From Liriodendron chinense (taxonomy: Eukaryota > Streptophyta > Magnoliopsida > Magnoliales > Magnoliaceae), in assembly GCA_003013855.2 (NCBI GenBank), contig PVNU02000924.1, positions 372,001 to 436,000 of the forward strand: DNA of 64,000 nucleotides, given 5' to 3'. This document shows, piece after piece, positions 11,487 through 22,469 of this stretch. Numbering within the stretch: the first letter of the stretch is position 1; each line of letters begins with the position of its first letter. The position numbers were made by a program, and so were the translations under genes. Under the pieces are notes generated by a model. It was given only the letters and a program-made list of their open reading frames with translations, searched no databases and was not told the DNA's origin.

Positions 11487-11905
11487 GAAATGATCCAGAT
11501 CATCAGATCTTGGCCTGAAAGGCTGGGATCGATGCTGGTTTTTATTAAAAAAAAATCCCTCGGGATTTCGATCCCGACGTAGTTTAAGGTCTTCGGACCA
11601 GAAACTGTACATGTGATGTATATATTTTTTGGTTTTCTGAAAATGTCCGAGATCGTCAGATCTTGATTCGATCCAAACTGATGTCGGCTTTTATTGAAAA
11701 TCCATCGGGATCCTGATCCCGACGTAGTTTAAGGTCTTCGGACCAGAAACTGTACTAGCGAGTGCTGGAAATCACATTTTTTTTTGTTTTTTAGAAAATG
11801 TCCGGAGTCACCAGATCTTGAAGAAGACCGATATCGGTTTTTATTGACAATCCCTCGGGATCTTGATCCCGACGTAGTTTAAGGTCTTCGGACCAAAATA
11901 TGTAC
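10930..11905. repeat. Variable tandem array with core 'gtagtttaaggtcttcggacc'-like, six copies
   Basis: The core aggtcttcggacc starts at about 10964, 11221, 11380, 11587, 11732 and 11882. Each is preceded by 'gggat(t/c)..gatcccgacgtagt' and a stretch of 'gatc..tcagatcttg'. Spacing is 145-257 bp, widest where the first unit is diverged, and 207 bp where a long (AT)n run (11418-11484) sits inside a unit. This looks like an expanding satellite precursor in the 3' region of the element. Confidence 0.8.
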
Positions 11906-12325
11906 AAGTAAACAGTAATCAAGGGCGGAGATTCTTGGGATTCTTCTTGGAATGGTTTGGATCATCTGGTCATGCCTTTGGATGGTTGAGATCATTGTTT
12001 GACCAAGTCAAATTCTTCTTTCTTTTCTTTGAAAATTCCATGGAACTTTTCCACATCATCAACCCAATTTCTCACCTCATTTCTCATGAGATGAGATTTT
12101 GGTGAGATTTCTTCCTTTTTTCTCACCATTCTCTTCCATCACTTCATTCTTACATGAAGGTACAAGATTCACTTGCAACCACCCTTCTCAAGGAGGAGTT
12201 CTTCCCAAGGAGAGGAGGTGAGAAGTCACCTCACCTAGGTAGGGGCTACGACGGCCTCCCATGGGCCGCCCGACCGGTCTCTGCCTCCTGGTCTCTTCAG
12301 TGGGCTGGGTAAAAGGGTGCCCTCC
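11906..12325. other. Upstream region of the antisense genes
   Basis: No gene is seen. The last 100 bp before the TATA box are GC-richer (ggcctcccatgggccgcccg). They resemble GC-rich phrases in the LTR (gggcggcctgctatgggccg) and the segment 16540-16710 before the second antisense gene. This suggests a shared promoter-proximal module. Confidence 0.35.
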
Positions 12326-12330
12326 CCTTT

Positions 12331-12340
12331 CCTATATAAC
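12331..12340 (+). promoter_or_regulatory. Putative TATA box of antisense PMD gene
   Basis: The plus strand reads cctttcctatataacatggg. A CT-rich leader with short CT-type runs starts about 25-30 bp downstream (ccctccatcgtgcaatctct), as is common for plant transcription starts. It is followed by a good splice donor gtgagt at 12499. Inferred only. Confidence 0.45.
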
Positions 12341-12498
12341 ATGGGGCACCTTTGCCCCCTCCATCGTGCAATCTCTCTCTTCTCTCTCTCATACTCTCTT
12401 TTTTTTTCAAGTTTTCTCTCTCTTCTTTGGTGGTCCTTTGCTTCTCTCAAGTGGTGGCCCTTAGAGACATTTTGGGACAGCAAGGTGGTCCCTCTTTG

Positions 12499-14277
12499 GT
12501 GAGTGGTAAAGGTATGAACCACTCCCTTTCTCTTTCTTGTCCTTTTCCTTCTTCATTGTCTCTTCTCATGACTCTTTTCTTTTTCCATGTAGTTATTCCA
12601 AGAAGAGTGAGGGTGGGCCCAAGTGTTTTTGGCCACTTTCTAGATCTCAAGTCCTTTTCAAAGGTGGTGCATGGAGAAGGACATTGCAAGCTTTCCACTT
12701 CATTTTTTCTTTCTTCTTTTCACACTCCCCTCATGTGTATGTAAAGGGTGATTTTGTCATGTCATCAAGTGTTCATGGCAAAATACTCTATCTTTTCATG
12801 GGAGTTGGGGCCTTTTTTCATATGTATCAAATGGGCTCAAAGTGAAGTCATGGCCCTTGGTGTATTTGATGGGCCCAATGCTTCATTTTGGGCTCCTTCT
12901 TACTTTCTTGCCCTTGTCATTTTTCCTTAATGCTCTTCCTTTCATTTCCATCTTCTTTTCAAGGTTTGGGCCCATGGGCATGGTAGGGCCCATCTCAACT
13001 TTTGGGCTCATGGGGCTCACTTTAGGTGACCCCATCTTTTTTCACACATGTATGGATCAAGATGACTAGCCCATTCTTCATTTGGATCTCAAGTGGGATA
13101 GATTTCCTAGTTGGGCCTATATGGACAAGTAGCCCAACTCTTCCATCATTTCTTGATTATGATGTACATCCTTGTACAAGGTGTAGTGGGCTCCTTGGAG
13201 TCTCTATATGTGGATGGGCTTTTAGGTCCTTATTGAAATTTGGATTCCTTTGGACCAATGTGTACACCACTACACTTTGTCCATGTGGGTTTTTTCTTTT
13301 CATGCTATTTTCTTTAATGGATGGAGGACTTGAGTTACTTGACCATCTACAAGTCCCATGAGTGAGTTGTTCCCACAACCTCACTAAGTTCAAATGGTTT
13401 TCCTTGTGGTAGGAATGTGATTCTCAAGAGTTTCCCTCTAATGCTATCAACCTCAAATGGATGATCCTTAAGTGAGCTATCCATACAATCACAGCTCCTT
13501 TTCCTTTGGGGCTTGGTGGGTCGTCCACCATCATTCTCATGTATGGGTGATTTTTCTTTGAATTTGTGGGAAAGAATGATACCCATAAGTTGCCCATTCT
13601 TGTCCCATGCTTAGGGACATTTTGGATTTTGATCTTCAAGTGGGCTATGTGTATCATTTTTAGCCATTTATGATGGTCGGGTGACTCATCAAGCCATGCT
13701 CCTTTGTGCTCAAATGGTCTCCCTTTTTGGTGGAGAAATTAGTGCACATAAGTTGCCCAAACTTGCCTTTTCATGGACATTTTCAACTTTGATTCTTCAT
13801 GTGGGCTATGTACCCTCTTCAATCCATTGGGATGAGGCATTTGGGTTGCTCTTGGGGCCCGTTTTCTTTTCTACCCCCCACTTGTCCATGCATGTGTGTA
13901 AAAGATGGGAACATCTTAAGTGAGAAACATGGCCTTGGCATGAAAGTGGATCAATCCTTGGCCACATATGGACTTTGACGAGGGACTTCTCATGTGAAGT
14001 GGGATTCTTATCCTTTGTTGATCTCATGGCACTTGAGTGCATTTGTTGTCCAAAATGTGTCCTTAGATGATGGACTTTCTTGCCTAAGGCATGCCATGCC
14101 ACCTTCTTTAAGGTGGGCCTTACTTTTTCCAATGGGCCCAACACATATCCTAAGGGACACATGGAGTTGGACTTTAGATTTTGCATTTGAATGTGAGTCC
14201 AATCCCATGGGTTTCTTGGATGATAATTTGGACTTTAATGGGTAAAGGGATAGGGACTTACCTTGTCGAGCTTGTAG
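12499..14277 (+). other. Putative 5'UTR intron of the antisense PMD gene
   Basis: This long gene-free stretch starts at tttg|gtgagt (12499) and ends at gagcttgtag (14277), six bases before the ATG at 14284. It is T-rich with scattered 'gggcccat' words and a diverged internal repeat of about 195-300 bp ('acataagttgcccattcttg' and 'acataagttgcccaaacttg', near 13584 and 13747). Reading frames here have no recognisable protein similarity. The intron is inferred from the splice signals and the TATA position. Confidence 0.4.
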
Positions 14278-14283
14278 GATTCA

Positions 14284-15778
14284 ATGGCGGATGGTACCAG
14301 AGGTTACCGAGTAATTGACGAAGATGATCCCGCCTTCATCGTCCGCCGAGGGGACCACATGTGTTCCTTAGCTATGGAGCATCAACCTCTTCCCGCTATC
14401 AAGGGTCGAGGTACCAGGGATCGCTGGGATGACTGGATGAAGGATCCACAGCCCTTGCTTGAACGAGTACTGGATGGTACTCCTTTTGCTGGCCTCCTCA
14501 CCCTACGTTTCCACAATAATGATGCCAACCGCATGATGCTCGCGGCCCTTTGCGAGTGGTGGCGGGATGAGACCCACACCTTTCAGCTCCCTTGTGGAGA
14601 ATGGGGGATAACCCCCTTGGACATTTATATGCAGATAGGCTTCCCGTTTCATGGGACAATTGTTCCTCAAGTTAGCTCCCTAGCTCCTCTCACTTCCACC
14701 GACTGGCTACGGCTTGTTGGTGATGTCCCACCCGAGGGTGAATTCCTAGGCCATCAAGTGAAGATGCGATGGTTCTACAACAGTTTTGCTTCTGTCATCC
14801 CTACCACCGAGCGAGAGGCCCTCCACAAAGCACGGGCCATGATTACTTATGCTTTTGGATCCTTTCTTTTCTGCCATGCGAATGAGAGAGTTGACCCCAA
14901 ATTTCTTCGTTTAGTCGAGGATCTTCATCACCCCTATAACTGGAATGGGGCTATCTTGACCCGTATCTTTCAGGGTCTGGACAAGACCTGTCGGCATAGC
15001 CGGTCCTTCACAGGTTTCTGGCCTGTTGTTGAGGTATTTCGTCTTTCCCCTTCCTTGAAGGGCTTTCGCCTTCTTTCCCTCTCTGATCATTAGATGTGCT
15101 TTTGTCCAGACTTACTTTTATGACCATTTTCCCCATCTCGCGCCGAGGATGAGGGCTGATGTTGAGCCCTCTCAGTATCGCCACATGTACTGGCACCAAC
15201 AAAATCGTCAGCGGAACTCCCGAGTTCCTGGGGACAATTGGCGTGCTGACATAGACGGGTTGACTGTCGAGGACGTAAGTATCTTGCTTTCCCTACCCCT
15301 CGTGCTGTATTGTAACTGATCGTGGTAACCTCATCTGCTGCAGTTCGCTCGGATGCCATATGCCAGTTTTCCTCTCTATTATACCCCCCAGCGTGTGGAG
15401 GCATACGATGCTTCATGTCTCCGTATCATGCTTTCCGACGTTGAATCTTTTCAGTGGTATTTGGGGGAGAGATTGCTTCAGCAAGTCACTGGGGTGGCTC
15501 GGGTCCCTTGTTCTGCACCTCCTCCAGTTGCTCGGATGCCGGTTGATGAGAGAGTTGAGGCTCTCGTGGGCCAGCCTGGATTTCGTTTCACGATCCCGGA
15601 TCGTGATTATGATGAGTGGTATTTACTGTTCGGCCAGGGGCCTCTGCTTCCTTCGCTTTATGTTCAGGGTGGCCGTCGCAGGTATGCTGGAGGTTCGGTG
15701 ACTGCTCCTTTGATGGATCTTTATCGTCGGGAGCGGGACGCGAGGAGGGACGATGATGATTATGTTGGCGACTTGTAG
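14284..15778 (+). CDS. Plant mobile domain (PMD) protein, three exons, antisense inside Tat element
   Basis: Exons are 14284-15033, 15110-15274 and 15344-15778, joined by GT-AG introns (gag|gtattt..ccag|act; gac|gtaagt..gcag|ttc) with frame kept. The predicted protein is about 449 residues. Exon 1 has the PMD hallmark near residues 90-125: ALCEWWRDETHTFQLPCGEW, then DIYMQIGFPFHG. Later comes a helix-rich part (ARAMITYAFGSFLF; RLVEDLHHPYNWNGAILT) typical of the family. The acidic C-terminus ends RRDDDDYVGDL. PMD proteins of plants include MAIN and MAIL1 of Arabidopsis, nuclear proteins involved in transposon silencing and genome stability. PMD copies are also known inside transposons. Here the gene runs opposite to gag-pol and converges on it. 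A possible polyadenylation signal aatgaa lies near 15850. No stop or frameshift interrupts the exons, so it may be functional, but function is inferred from the domain only. Confidence 0.82.
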
Positions 15779-16683
15779 CCTGTTTGGGTGCTCTACTTTG
15801 TATGGCCTTGTACTTTTGTTTTTATCTTCTTTTGTATCAAGCTCTTTTAAATGAATATATAATCTTCGACTTGTCTCAAATTTTTTGATGATGTCTGGAC
15901 GCTTTTACTTTTGACTTGTTCCTTCATGATTTGAGGCTTCTTAGCTGCATGGATGATGACTTGAATGGTTTAGATTGCTTGTTTAGGCCTTGTGGGCCCA
16001 CCTGATGATTAGATCTTGGATTCTGGCCCTTCTTTTGATGATCGAACCTTTGATCTTGCTGCTCCATGACTTGTGTAAGCTTTCCAATGGTTTGGATCCT
16101 GATGATTTAGCCCTTGAATGGTTCAAATTGATAGATTCGGCCCTGTGGGCCCACTTGAGACCTTAGCTTTACTTTGGGGCACCTCTTTTGATGATTTGTG
16201 AGGCTAAGAAGGCTTCTCATGGTGTGGATGATGGCTTGAACGTCCCAGATCGCTTGACTCGGCTTTGTGGGCCCACTTGATGATTAGATCTTGGATTCTG
16301 GCCCTTCTTTTGATGATCGAACCTTTGATCTTGTTGTTTGATGGCTCATGTAGGTCCTTCAATGGTTTAGATCATGATGATCTAGTCTTTGAACGGCTTG
16401 GATTGCTTGTGGCCCCCACTTGATCACCTTTTCTTCTTTTTGGCTTGATCAGCCATGCTCTGGCCGCATTGCTTCGTGATTGGACCGGTGGGGCAGCTTT
16501 TATATGATCTTGATCAGCCTCAGTCAAAATCTGGAGTGGACCGGAGCCTTGGGCGGCCCACGGAGTGCCATCTGCTGACGTGGACTGTCAGCCTCACCTA
16601 CCAAGAACCCTGGAGCCAATCCCGCGGAGAGAGGAACTGCGTCCGTACGGGCGGCCCAGGGCAGGCCGCCCAAGGCTCGCCTC
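15779..16683. repeat. Spacer between antisense genes with repeat of about 273 bp
   Basis: After the first antisense gene, a block containing 'gatgattagatcttggattc' and 'gatgatcgaacctttgatct' occurs near 15997 and again near 16272, almost identical over more than 60 bp. A TATA-like 'gcttttatatgatc' lies at about 16494 before the second antisense gene. No coding sequence is evident. Confidence 0.55.
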
Positions 16684-19385
16684 TTGAGCGGCCTGGGCTG
16701 GCTCTGGTTCGGACATTCTCTGCTGTCCATTGTCTTTGTCTCCTCATTCCCTGCACGTCCGGGTTCGATTGCAGCCATGAATATTCCTTTTGTCCCTTCT
16801 TTCCTTCTCTTTTTGTCTTTTTCTTTATTGATCCTCTCTTGGGCAGCCATTGATGATGGCTTGGGGGCCATTGTGGGAGAGATTGGTGGGTCCCATGTTG
16901 CAGCAATTGATGAAGGCTTTAAAGATGGTGAGGTGCCTTTGATTGATGGTGGGGATGATGCATTGAATAGGGGTATTGATGATGAATTAGGAGTGGTTGT
17001 TGGGAGAGCTTTGAATGGCTCTATTAATGGTGGAATGGCTGTAATTCCAGATTTGGATAGGCCTTTGATTGTGGGAGAAATGGATGGTATGGATAGGATG
17101 ATGAGGTGGGACATGGGTGAAGCTATGCATCCCTTGAGTGTGGGCCCCATGGATGATGTGATGGATGGTGATGATGGGACCATGAGGGACATAGATGGGC
17201 TGATCTCATGCTTGGATGGGATAGATGGTTCAGATGGTATTTTTGACGGTTTGGATGCTCTTGATGAGGGCCAGGATGTGCGGTATACTTCTTTGGGTGG
17301 ACTTGATGTAATCATTGATGATGTTCCCCTGATGATGAACGGTGTGGATGCCTCGATGATCCCTTTGATCGGCCAGGATGATGACTGGATTCATGATTTC
17401 CTACTGGAGAGGGCCGCAGGTCCGGATCTGGCCGTTGATTCTTCGATCGGGGTAGCGGGGACCCTTTTGGATGGTTCAGATGCATTCTTTGACGGTCAGA
17501 TTAGCCAGGGTGCCACGATGTGCGGTGTGATCTTTACTGGTAGCCCTTTTGATGGGGAGTATCGTCTTTCTCCTGATCGTCGGTCTTTTGCGCACTCTGT
17601 TCATGAGGTGGGCGAGTCTTCCCATGCGGCTGAGGTTATGACAGTTTCAGATAGTGATGCAACTATATCAGACATAGCCGTTACTGAGGGCAGGTCAGGG
17701 GCTATCGAGTCTGCAGAGGTTCCAGCTTTTCCTTCTCCTTTGCCTGTTGACCTTCCGATCCTTGATGAGCCATTATTGACTTCTGGTCCTTTTGTGCTAG
17801 AGGGGGTACCAGTGAGGACTTGTCAGCTGCTTCCTCGTCCTTCTTGCTCACCACGACTGCTTGCTTGGCTTGACAGCTTGTCGGCTTATGAGATTCGAGA
17901 TTTGGAGTCTTATGGCTTCGGCAGTCTGATCCATATGGCTAGAGTTGATATTGATTGGAGGATGCTTGGAGCTGCCTTGATTGACTGGGTCCCTTCGTTG
18001 AACTTGTTCGCATTCAACGATATGGAGATGGGACCTTCTTTGGAGGAGCTTGCTCGCTTGATAGGCCTACCCTAGGATTATGCTTAATATTTTTCGCCGA
18101 AGACGTCGCCGAAGACTGCTACACCGCAGAACTGGTTCGGGATCCCTTATCTTGTTCGGCCTGCAGCTGGTGGCCAGGATGCTGTAGTGTTCTCTTTGGA
18201 CCTGCTGTATGATCTTTTTTCGGGTCTTCAGAGTACGGCCGGCTCTACCTTTGCTCGGAACGCACTGATGTTCTGGTTGATTGCTGAGGTGCTATTCTCG
18301 GGATGGCGCAGATCCCAGACTCCTTTGCTTTTTGAGGTGATGAGCCGAGCTATCCGTCAGCAGGGGATCATTTCTCTCATCTTGGCCGAGCTATTCGATG
18401 GGCTGACCGACTGCGCCTTGGGCCGCACTCGTGTCCTTCGCGGTTGCTGTGCATTTCTTCAGGTATTTCTCTTACACCTTTTCCTTTTGCTTTGTCAGGA
18501 CTTGTTTTGCTCTAGCTGAACTTCTTTTGTGATCAGGTCTGGCTATGGGAGCGTCTTTCTCTGACCGTTCCTGTACCTCTTCCTGGCATCCCGGGCTCTG
18601 ACATCATGCGTTATATCATGGAGTTCCTTCTGCCTACATCCAGGATGAGCGAGCCCTTGTATCGCAGGATGTTTGCTGAACTTCGTGACTGGAACGTTCG
18701 TTGGGAGTCATCTTGGCTTTCACTTCCTCCAGTGCTTTGCGATGCACACCGCCATCCTATGATGTTGGTAGGCTTTCGATCCTACTTTTCTTATCATCCC
18801 ATCCGGTTCCTGCGGCAGTTTGGATATGAGCAGGATGTTCCTCTTTTCGCTTTCACGGGTATCGGGCGTCGAGCACTTCCATCCAGATCCTCTGACTTTA
18901 GGACCCGGATTGATTATTCTTGGGAGAGTTTCTTGACTGCTGATTTGCTAGGTTTTGAGCTGCGGACTTTTCCGATGGCGACCGCCCCATATCAGTACTG
19001 GGTTGCTGAGCAGTCTTTGTACCGACGTATCCCTTGCTGGCACCAGACTGTTGATGAGGATGAGCAGGATATCCTTGGAGATGCTGGCTCTTCATCTGGT
19101 TCATATGAACCCTTTGAGGAGCGCCCGTTTATCGATCCTGGCTTCCTTTTGGCCACTCATGGCCATCTGCTGTCTGAGATCTCTGCACTTCGGTATCATT
19201 ATGAGATGATGTCGAGGAGATTGGCTGCCGATCAGAGGTTGACTGATGAGGAGACAACGATCCGTACCCTTGAGCGCGATGAAGCGCATTACCTACGTAT
19301 GGAGGTGAGCAGGTTGAGAGCGAGACTATCTTTTTATGAGTCAGAGGACTCACCTGATGTGGCCGAGGAGGAGGGTAGAGATTGA
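16684..19385 (+). pseudogene. Divergent PMD-like gene with two in-frame stops, antisense inside Tat element
   Basis: An open frame runs from 16684 to TAG at 18073. A second in-frame TAA follows at 18085. The same frame then stays open to a donor at 18463 (cag|gtattt), and an intron ends at 18536 (tgatcag|gtc). The last exon runs to TGA at 19383. The conserved part starts near 17870: RDLESYGFGSLI, then DWVPSLNLFAFNDMEMGPSL and ELARLIGLP. After the stops come YDLFSGLQ and AELFDGLTDC, and across the intron FLQVWLWERL. This order matches PMD/DUF7745-type 'aminotransferase-like' plant proteins, where a W-rich motif and 'E..P(S/T)LEE...L' recur. The C-terminus (about 19140-19380) is a likely coiled coil. 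Residues about 35-190 are Asp/Gly/Met-rich low complexity, and the true start may lie nearer 17340. The two stops make it a probable pseudogene. Confidence 0.62.
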
Positions 19386-19830
19386 TTGTGTTGGCCACCT
19401 GCACATTCCTTTTTTGCATATATGATTGATGATGATGCATTTTTTTTTTGTATTTTTTTGAAAAAGATGATATGACATGTGTAAAAGAAATATGATACTT
19501 TTAATGAAAAAGAAGAAAACTTTTTTGGGAATCTATTGTGCCATGAGTTGTCTTGTGAGTGTGTCTGGACTTTGTGTCGGGATATAGGAATCAGAACTGG
19601 GGCTCGGCCAATGATTTGACCGATGTCTCGAGATTTGACTTGCTTGATCCTTTGGTTCCCTAGAGATGTAGGCAATGGAAACTCTTGCTTCCTGAGATTG
19701 TCAGAGTTTGTAGAGCTCTTCGCTCCTGACTGCACTTCTTGTTCTTGAACTGTAACTGCTTGAACAGATCTGGACTGTCTGATTTCTTAGTACCTGCACT
19801 TTTATTTTTTCTTTATTTTTTTTTCGAGCC
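19386..19830. other. Tat 3' region, non-coding
   Basis: T-rich DNA after the second antisense gene, with a candidate poly(A) signal (aatgaaaaagaag near 19502). No gene seen. Confidence 0.4.
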
Positions 19831-19835
19831 ATTTT

Positions 19836-20065
19836 TGCCTGCAGTGCTCTTTCGAGTTTTCACCACAGCCGGCCTTTTCCCGTCATTTTTGCCCGTGGCG
19901 CCCTTTCGGGTTTTCACCACGTCCCGGGTGTTTGATCTTGCCTACCCCTTGGCAGCTATGCTGTTTTTACCCTCGGCACCCTTTCGGGTTTTCACCAAGT
20001 CCGCTGTATGCCCACTGTTTTTACTTGGAGCGCCCTTTCCGGTTTTCACTCCGCCCTCTTTGTTT
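19836..20065. repeat. Four-copy repeat with core GCGCCCTTTCGGGTTTTCACC-like
   Basis: The core ccctttcgggttttcacca and variants occur at about 19846, 19900, 19978 and 20030, spaced 52-78 bp. Each is preceded by 'ttttt.gcc/ttac' plus 'c(g/a)gcgcc'. On the element's coding strand it reads GGTGAAAACCcgaaaggg. It lies a few hundred bases downstream of the integrase stop. Function unknown. Confidence 0.8.
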
Positions 20066-20519
20066 AGGCACACATTTTCCCTTTTTTTTCTCTTTTTTTT
20101 TCTTTCTGGATCTCTGGATAACTGCGGCGGCTAGAGGTTGGGAATCTGTCGTTGCCGGCCGATGGCAGTCTTTCAGCCCTTATCCTGAGTTAAGATAATA
20201 GAGCTGTCGGTCTTTGCTAAAGACCCTTCTGAGGTGGATGGATGAATGGATGTGTTTCTTCTTGGACTGATTTTTTTTTCTCTTGGGTGCCTTGCTTTGG
20301 CTTTCCTTTTTCTTTCTCTTTTCTTCTTCTTTTTTGTATTCTTTTTCTCTTTTTTTTTTTGTCTTTTCCTTTTGAATCCCTTTTTTTTTGTATTTTTCTC
20401 TTTTTGAATCCCCTTATTTGAAACACTTGTTGGTGGACGGAAATGATTTCTCAGAGGTCTTAGCTTTGACCTCTTGACTTCAGCTCTATTAAAGTAACTC
20501 TTGATAAGGTCAGAATGAC
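20066..20519. other. Spacer downstream of integrase, T-rich
   Basis: Long T and TTCTTTT runs (20270-20410) on the plus strand appear as A-rich on the coding strand of the retrotransposon. This may be the 3' untranslated leader into the tandem region. No gene is called. Confidence 0.5.
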
Positions 20520-22469
20520 TTACCCATGAAAGGTCTTCACGTTGTCGGCGTTGGTTGGCTCAGGAAGATCTACCCCTCTCATGCTGGTGAGTCTGAGGGC
20601 GCCTCCGGGAAGTACTTCTCTGACGATCAGTGGCCCGTCCCACGAGGGTTTGAACTTTCCTCTGGGATCCGGAAGGTGCGACGGTAGAATCTTCTTCATG
20701 ACCATGTCGCCTACCTTGAAACTTCTTTTTCGGACTCTCTTGTTGTAAGCCCGAGCGATCCTTTTTTGATAGCACTGTGAATGACTTAGTGCACGCATGC
20801 GCTTTTCATCTGCTAGCTGCAACTGATCGAACTTGGCCCGTTGCCATTCTCCTTCTTCAATTCCGCTTTCTAATAACACCCGTAGTGATGGTATTTCCAC
20901 CTCAACTGGCAAAACTGCCTCCATTCCATAGGTAAGCTCGAAAGGAGTAACGCCCGTAGCAGATCGTACAGACGTTCGATTGGCCCAAAGTGCATATGGG
21001 AGCATATCTGACCAATCTCGATAGGTCACGACCATCTTCTCGAGTATCCTGACGATTGTCTTGTTTGCGGCTTCTACCCCACCATTCATCTGGGGACGGT
21101 AGGGGCTTGATCAATGACGTTGGATCTTGAACTTGCTGAGGAAGTCACCCATCTTCTTGTTGACGAACGGGGTTCCATTATCTGTGATGATGGCATTGGG
21201 GATTCCATACCGGTATATGATGTTATTCTTCATGAATTTGATCACCTGAGATGCTGCAATTGTGGTGTAGGAGGCTGCCTCAACCCACTTGGTGAAGTAG
21301 TCGACTGCCACAAGTATGTACTCATGACCATTTGATGCTTTAGGACTGATCTTGCCGATGATGTCGAGTCCCCACATGGAGAAGGGCCAGGGGGTGGTCA
21401 GGTTGTATAACTCTGATGATGGGGCATGGATTTGATTCGCATGCTCCTGACACTTGAAACATTTTCTGACGTGCTGGCAACAGTCTGTCTCCATGGTGAG
21501 CCAATAGTAGCCGAGTCGTAGAATCTTCTTTGACATCATGTGCCCGTTCATGTGTGGGCCACAAATTCCTTCGTGTATTTCTTTCATGATCTTTGCAGCT
21601 TCTGTTTCATCGACGCATCGAAGGAGGATATGATTATAGGATCGCTTGTAAAGAATCTCGCCACTGATAGTGAACTGGCCGGCCAAACGCTGAATGGTTC
21701 GGCGATCTGTTGCTGTTGCTGACTCTGGATACTCCTGGGTTTCGAGATATTGCTTGATGTCGGCATACCAGGGTTTGTCAGGGACAACTTTGGCTTCTTC
21801 TATTTGCAGGCAAAAAGCAGGTTCTTCTTGAATTTCGACTGTGAGCTCCCACTCTGAAGCTCCTGTTGGTATCTCGAGCATTGATGCAAGTGTGGCGAGA
21901 GCATCTGCAAACTGGTTCTTGGCTCTGGGCATGTATGAGAAGGTGATTTCCTTGAATTCTTCGATCAGATTGTCAAGATACACATGATATGGTATCAGCT
22001 TCTCGTCCTTAGTTTTCCATTCGCCATTGGTCTGATTGTTGATAAGCTGTGAGTCTCCAAATACTCGTAGCTTCTTGACGCCCAAGATTATGGCTTCCCT
22101 TAAGCCAGCGATGCATACTTCGTATTCTGCCATGTTGTTGGTGCACTCGAATGCGATGCGCCTCGAGATAGGAATAGGGACATCGTCTGGAGAGTAGAGG
22201 ATTGCTCCAATACCACTCCCTTTAGAATTTGCTGCGCCGTCGAAGAATAATGTCCACTCATCTTTTTTCTTCTTTTCTTCCTCTTGAATGAGCAAGAGAT
22301 CTTCATCAGGGAAGAATGTCTTGAGCGGTTGATAATCCAGGAGGGAGTGGGCGGCAAGATGATCGGCGAGGGCCTGCCCCTTAATTGCCTTCTGAGTGAC
22401 ATAGGTGATGTCTCTCAAACAGGTACTTGAGCGGATCCATGTGAGCGAGGAGGAGAATAGGGAATGCAA
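20520..22469 (-). pseudogene. pol: pol: archaeal-type RNase H and integrase (Tat element 1)
   Basis: This is the downstream part of the polyprotein. After the VTQKAIKGQALADHL linker comes the second RNase H: LFFDGAANSKGSG (about 22250), NNMAEYEVC, VFGDSQL and NQFADALATLAS, holding the D-E-D-D residues. Integrase follows: a zinc-binding H-H-C-C segment (about 21540-21440), then the catalytic core with D in MWGLDIIG, D in AIITDNGTPF and E in GGVEAANK, and a C-terminal basic region ending LPEPTNADNVKTFHG. An in-frame TGA at about 21111 splits the core between the second D and the E, just before SSPYRPQMNG. At the 5' edge (about 22410) the linker after DPLKYLFE lacks roughly 20 residues expected from relatives and changes frame, indicating a small deletion. 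It is therefore inactive. Confidence 0.88.

Noticed and set aside
11175..11612. 145-codon minus-strand frame with (YI)n
   Set aside because: Product of the (AT)n microsatellite inside a tandem array.
12235..14245. Many overlapping frames of 60-130 codons on both strands
   Set aside because: No recognisable motif. The region is better explained as leader and intron of the antisense gene with old repeats.
16524..17315. 263-codon Ser/Pro/Ile-rich frame on the minus strand
   Set aside because: It is the mirror of the Asp/Gly-rich repeat on the other strand. No domain or start context; composition only.
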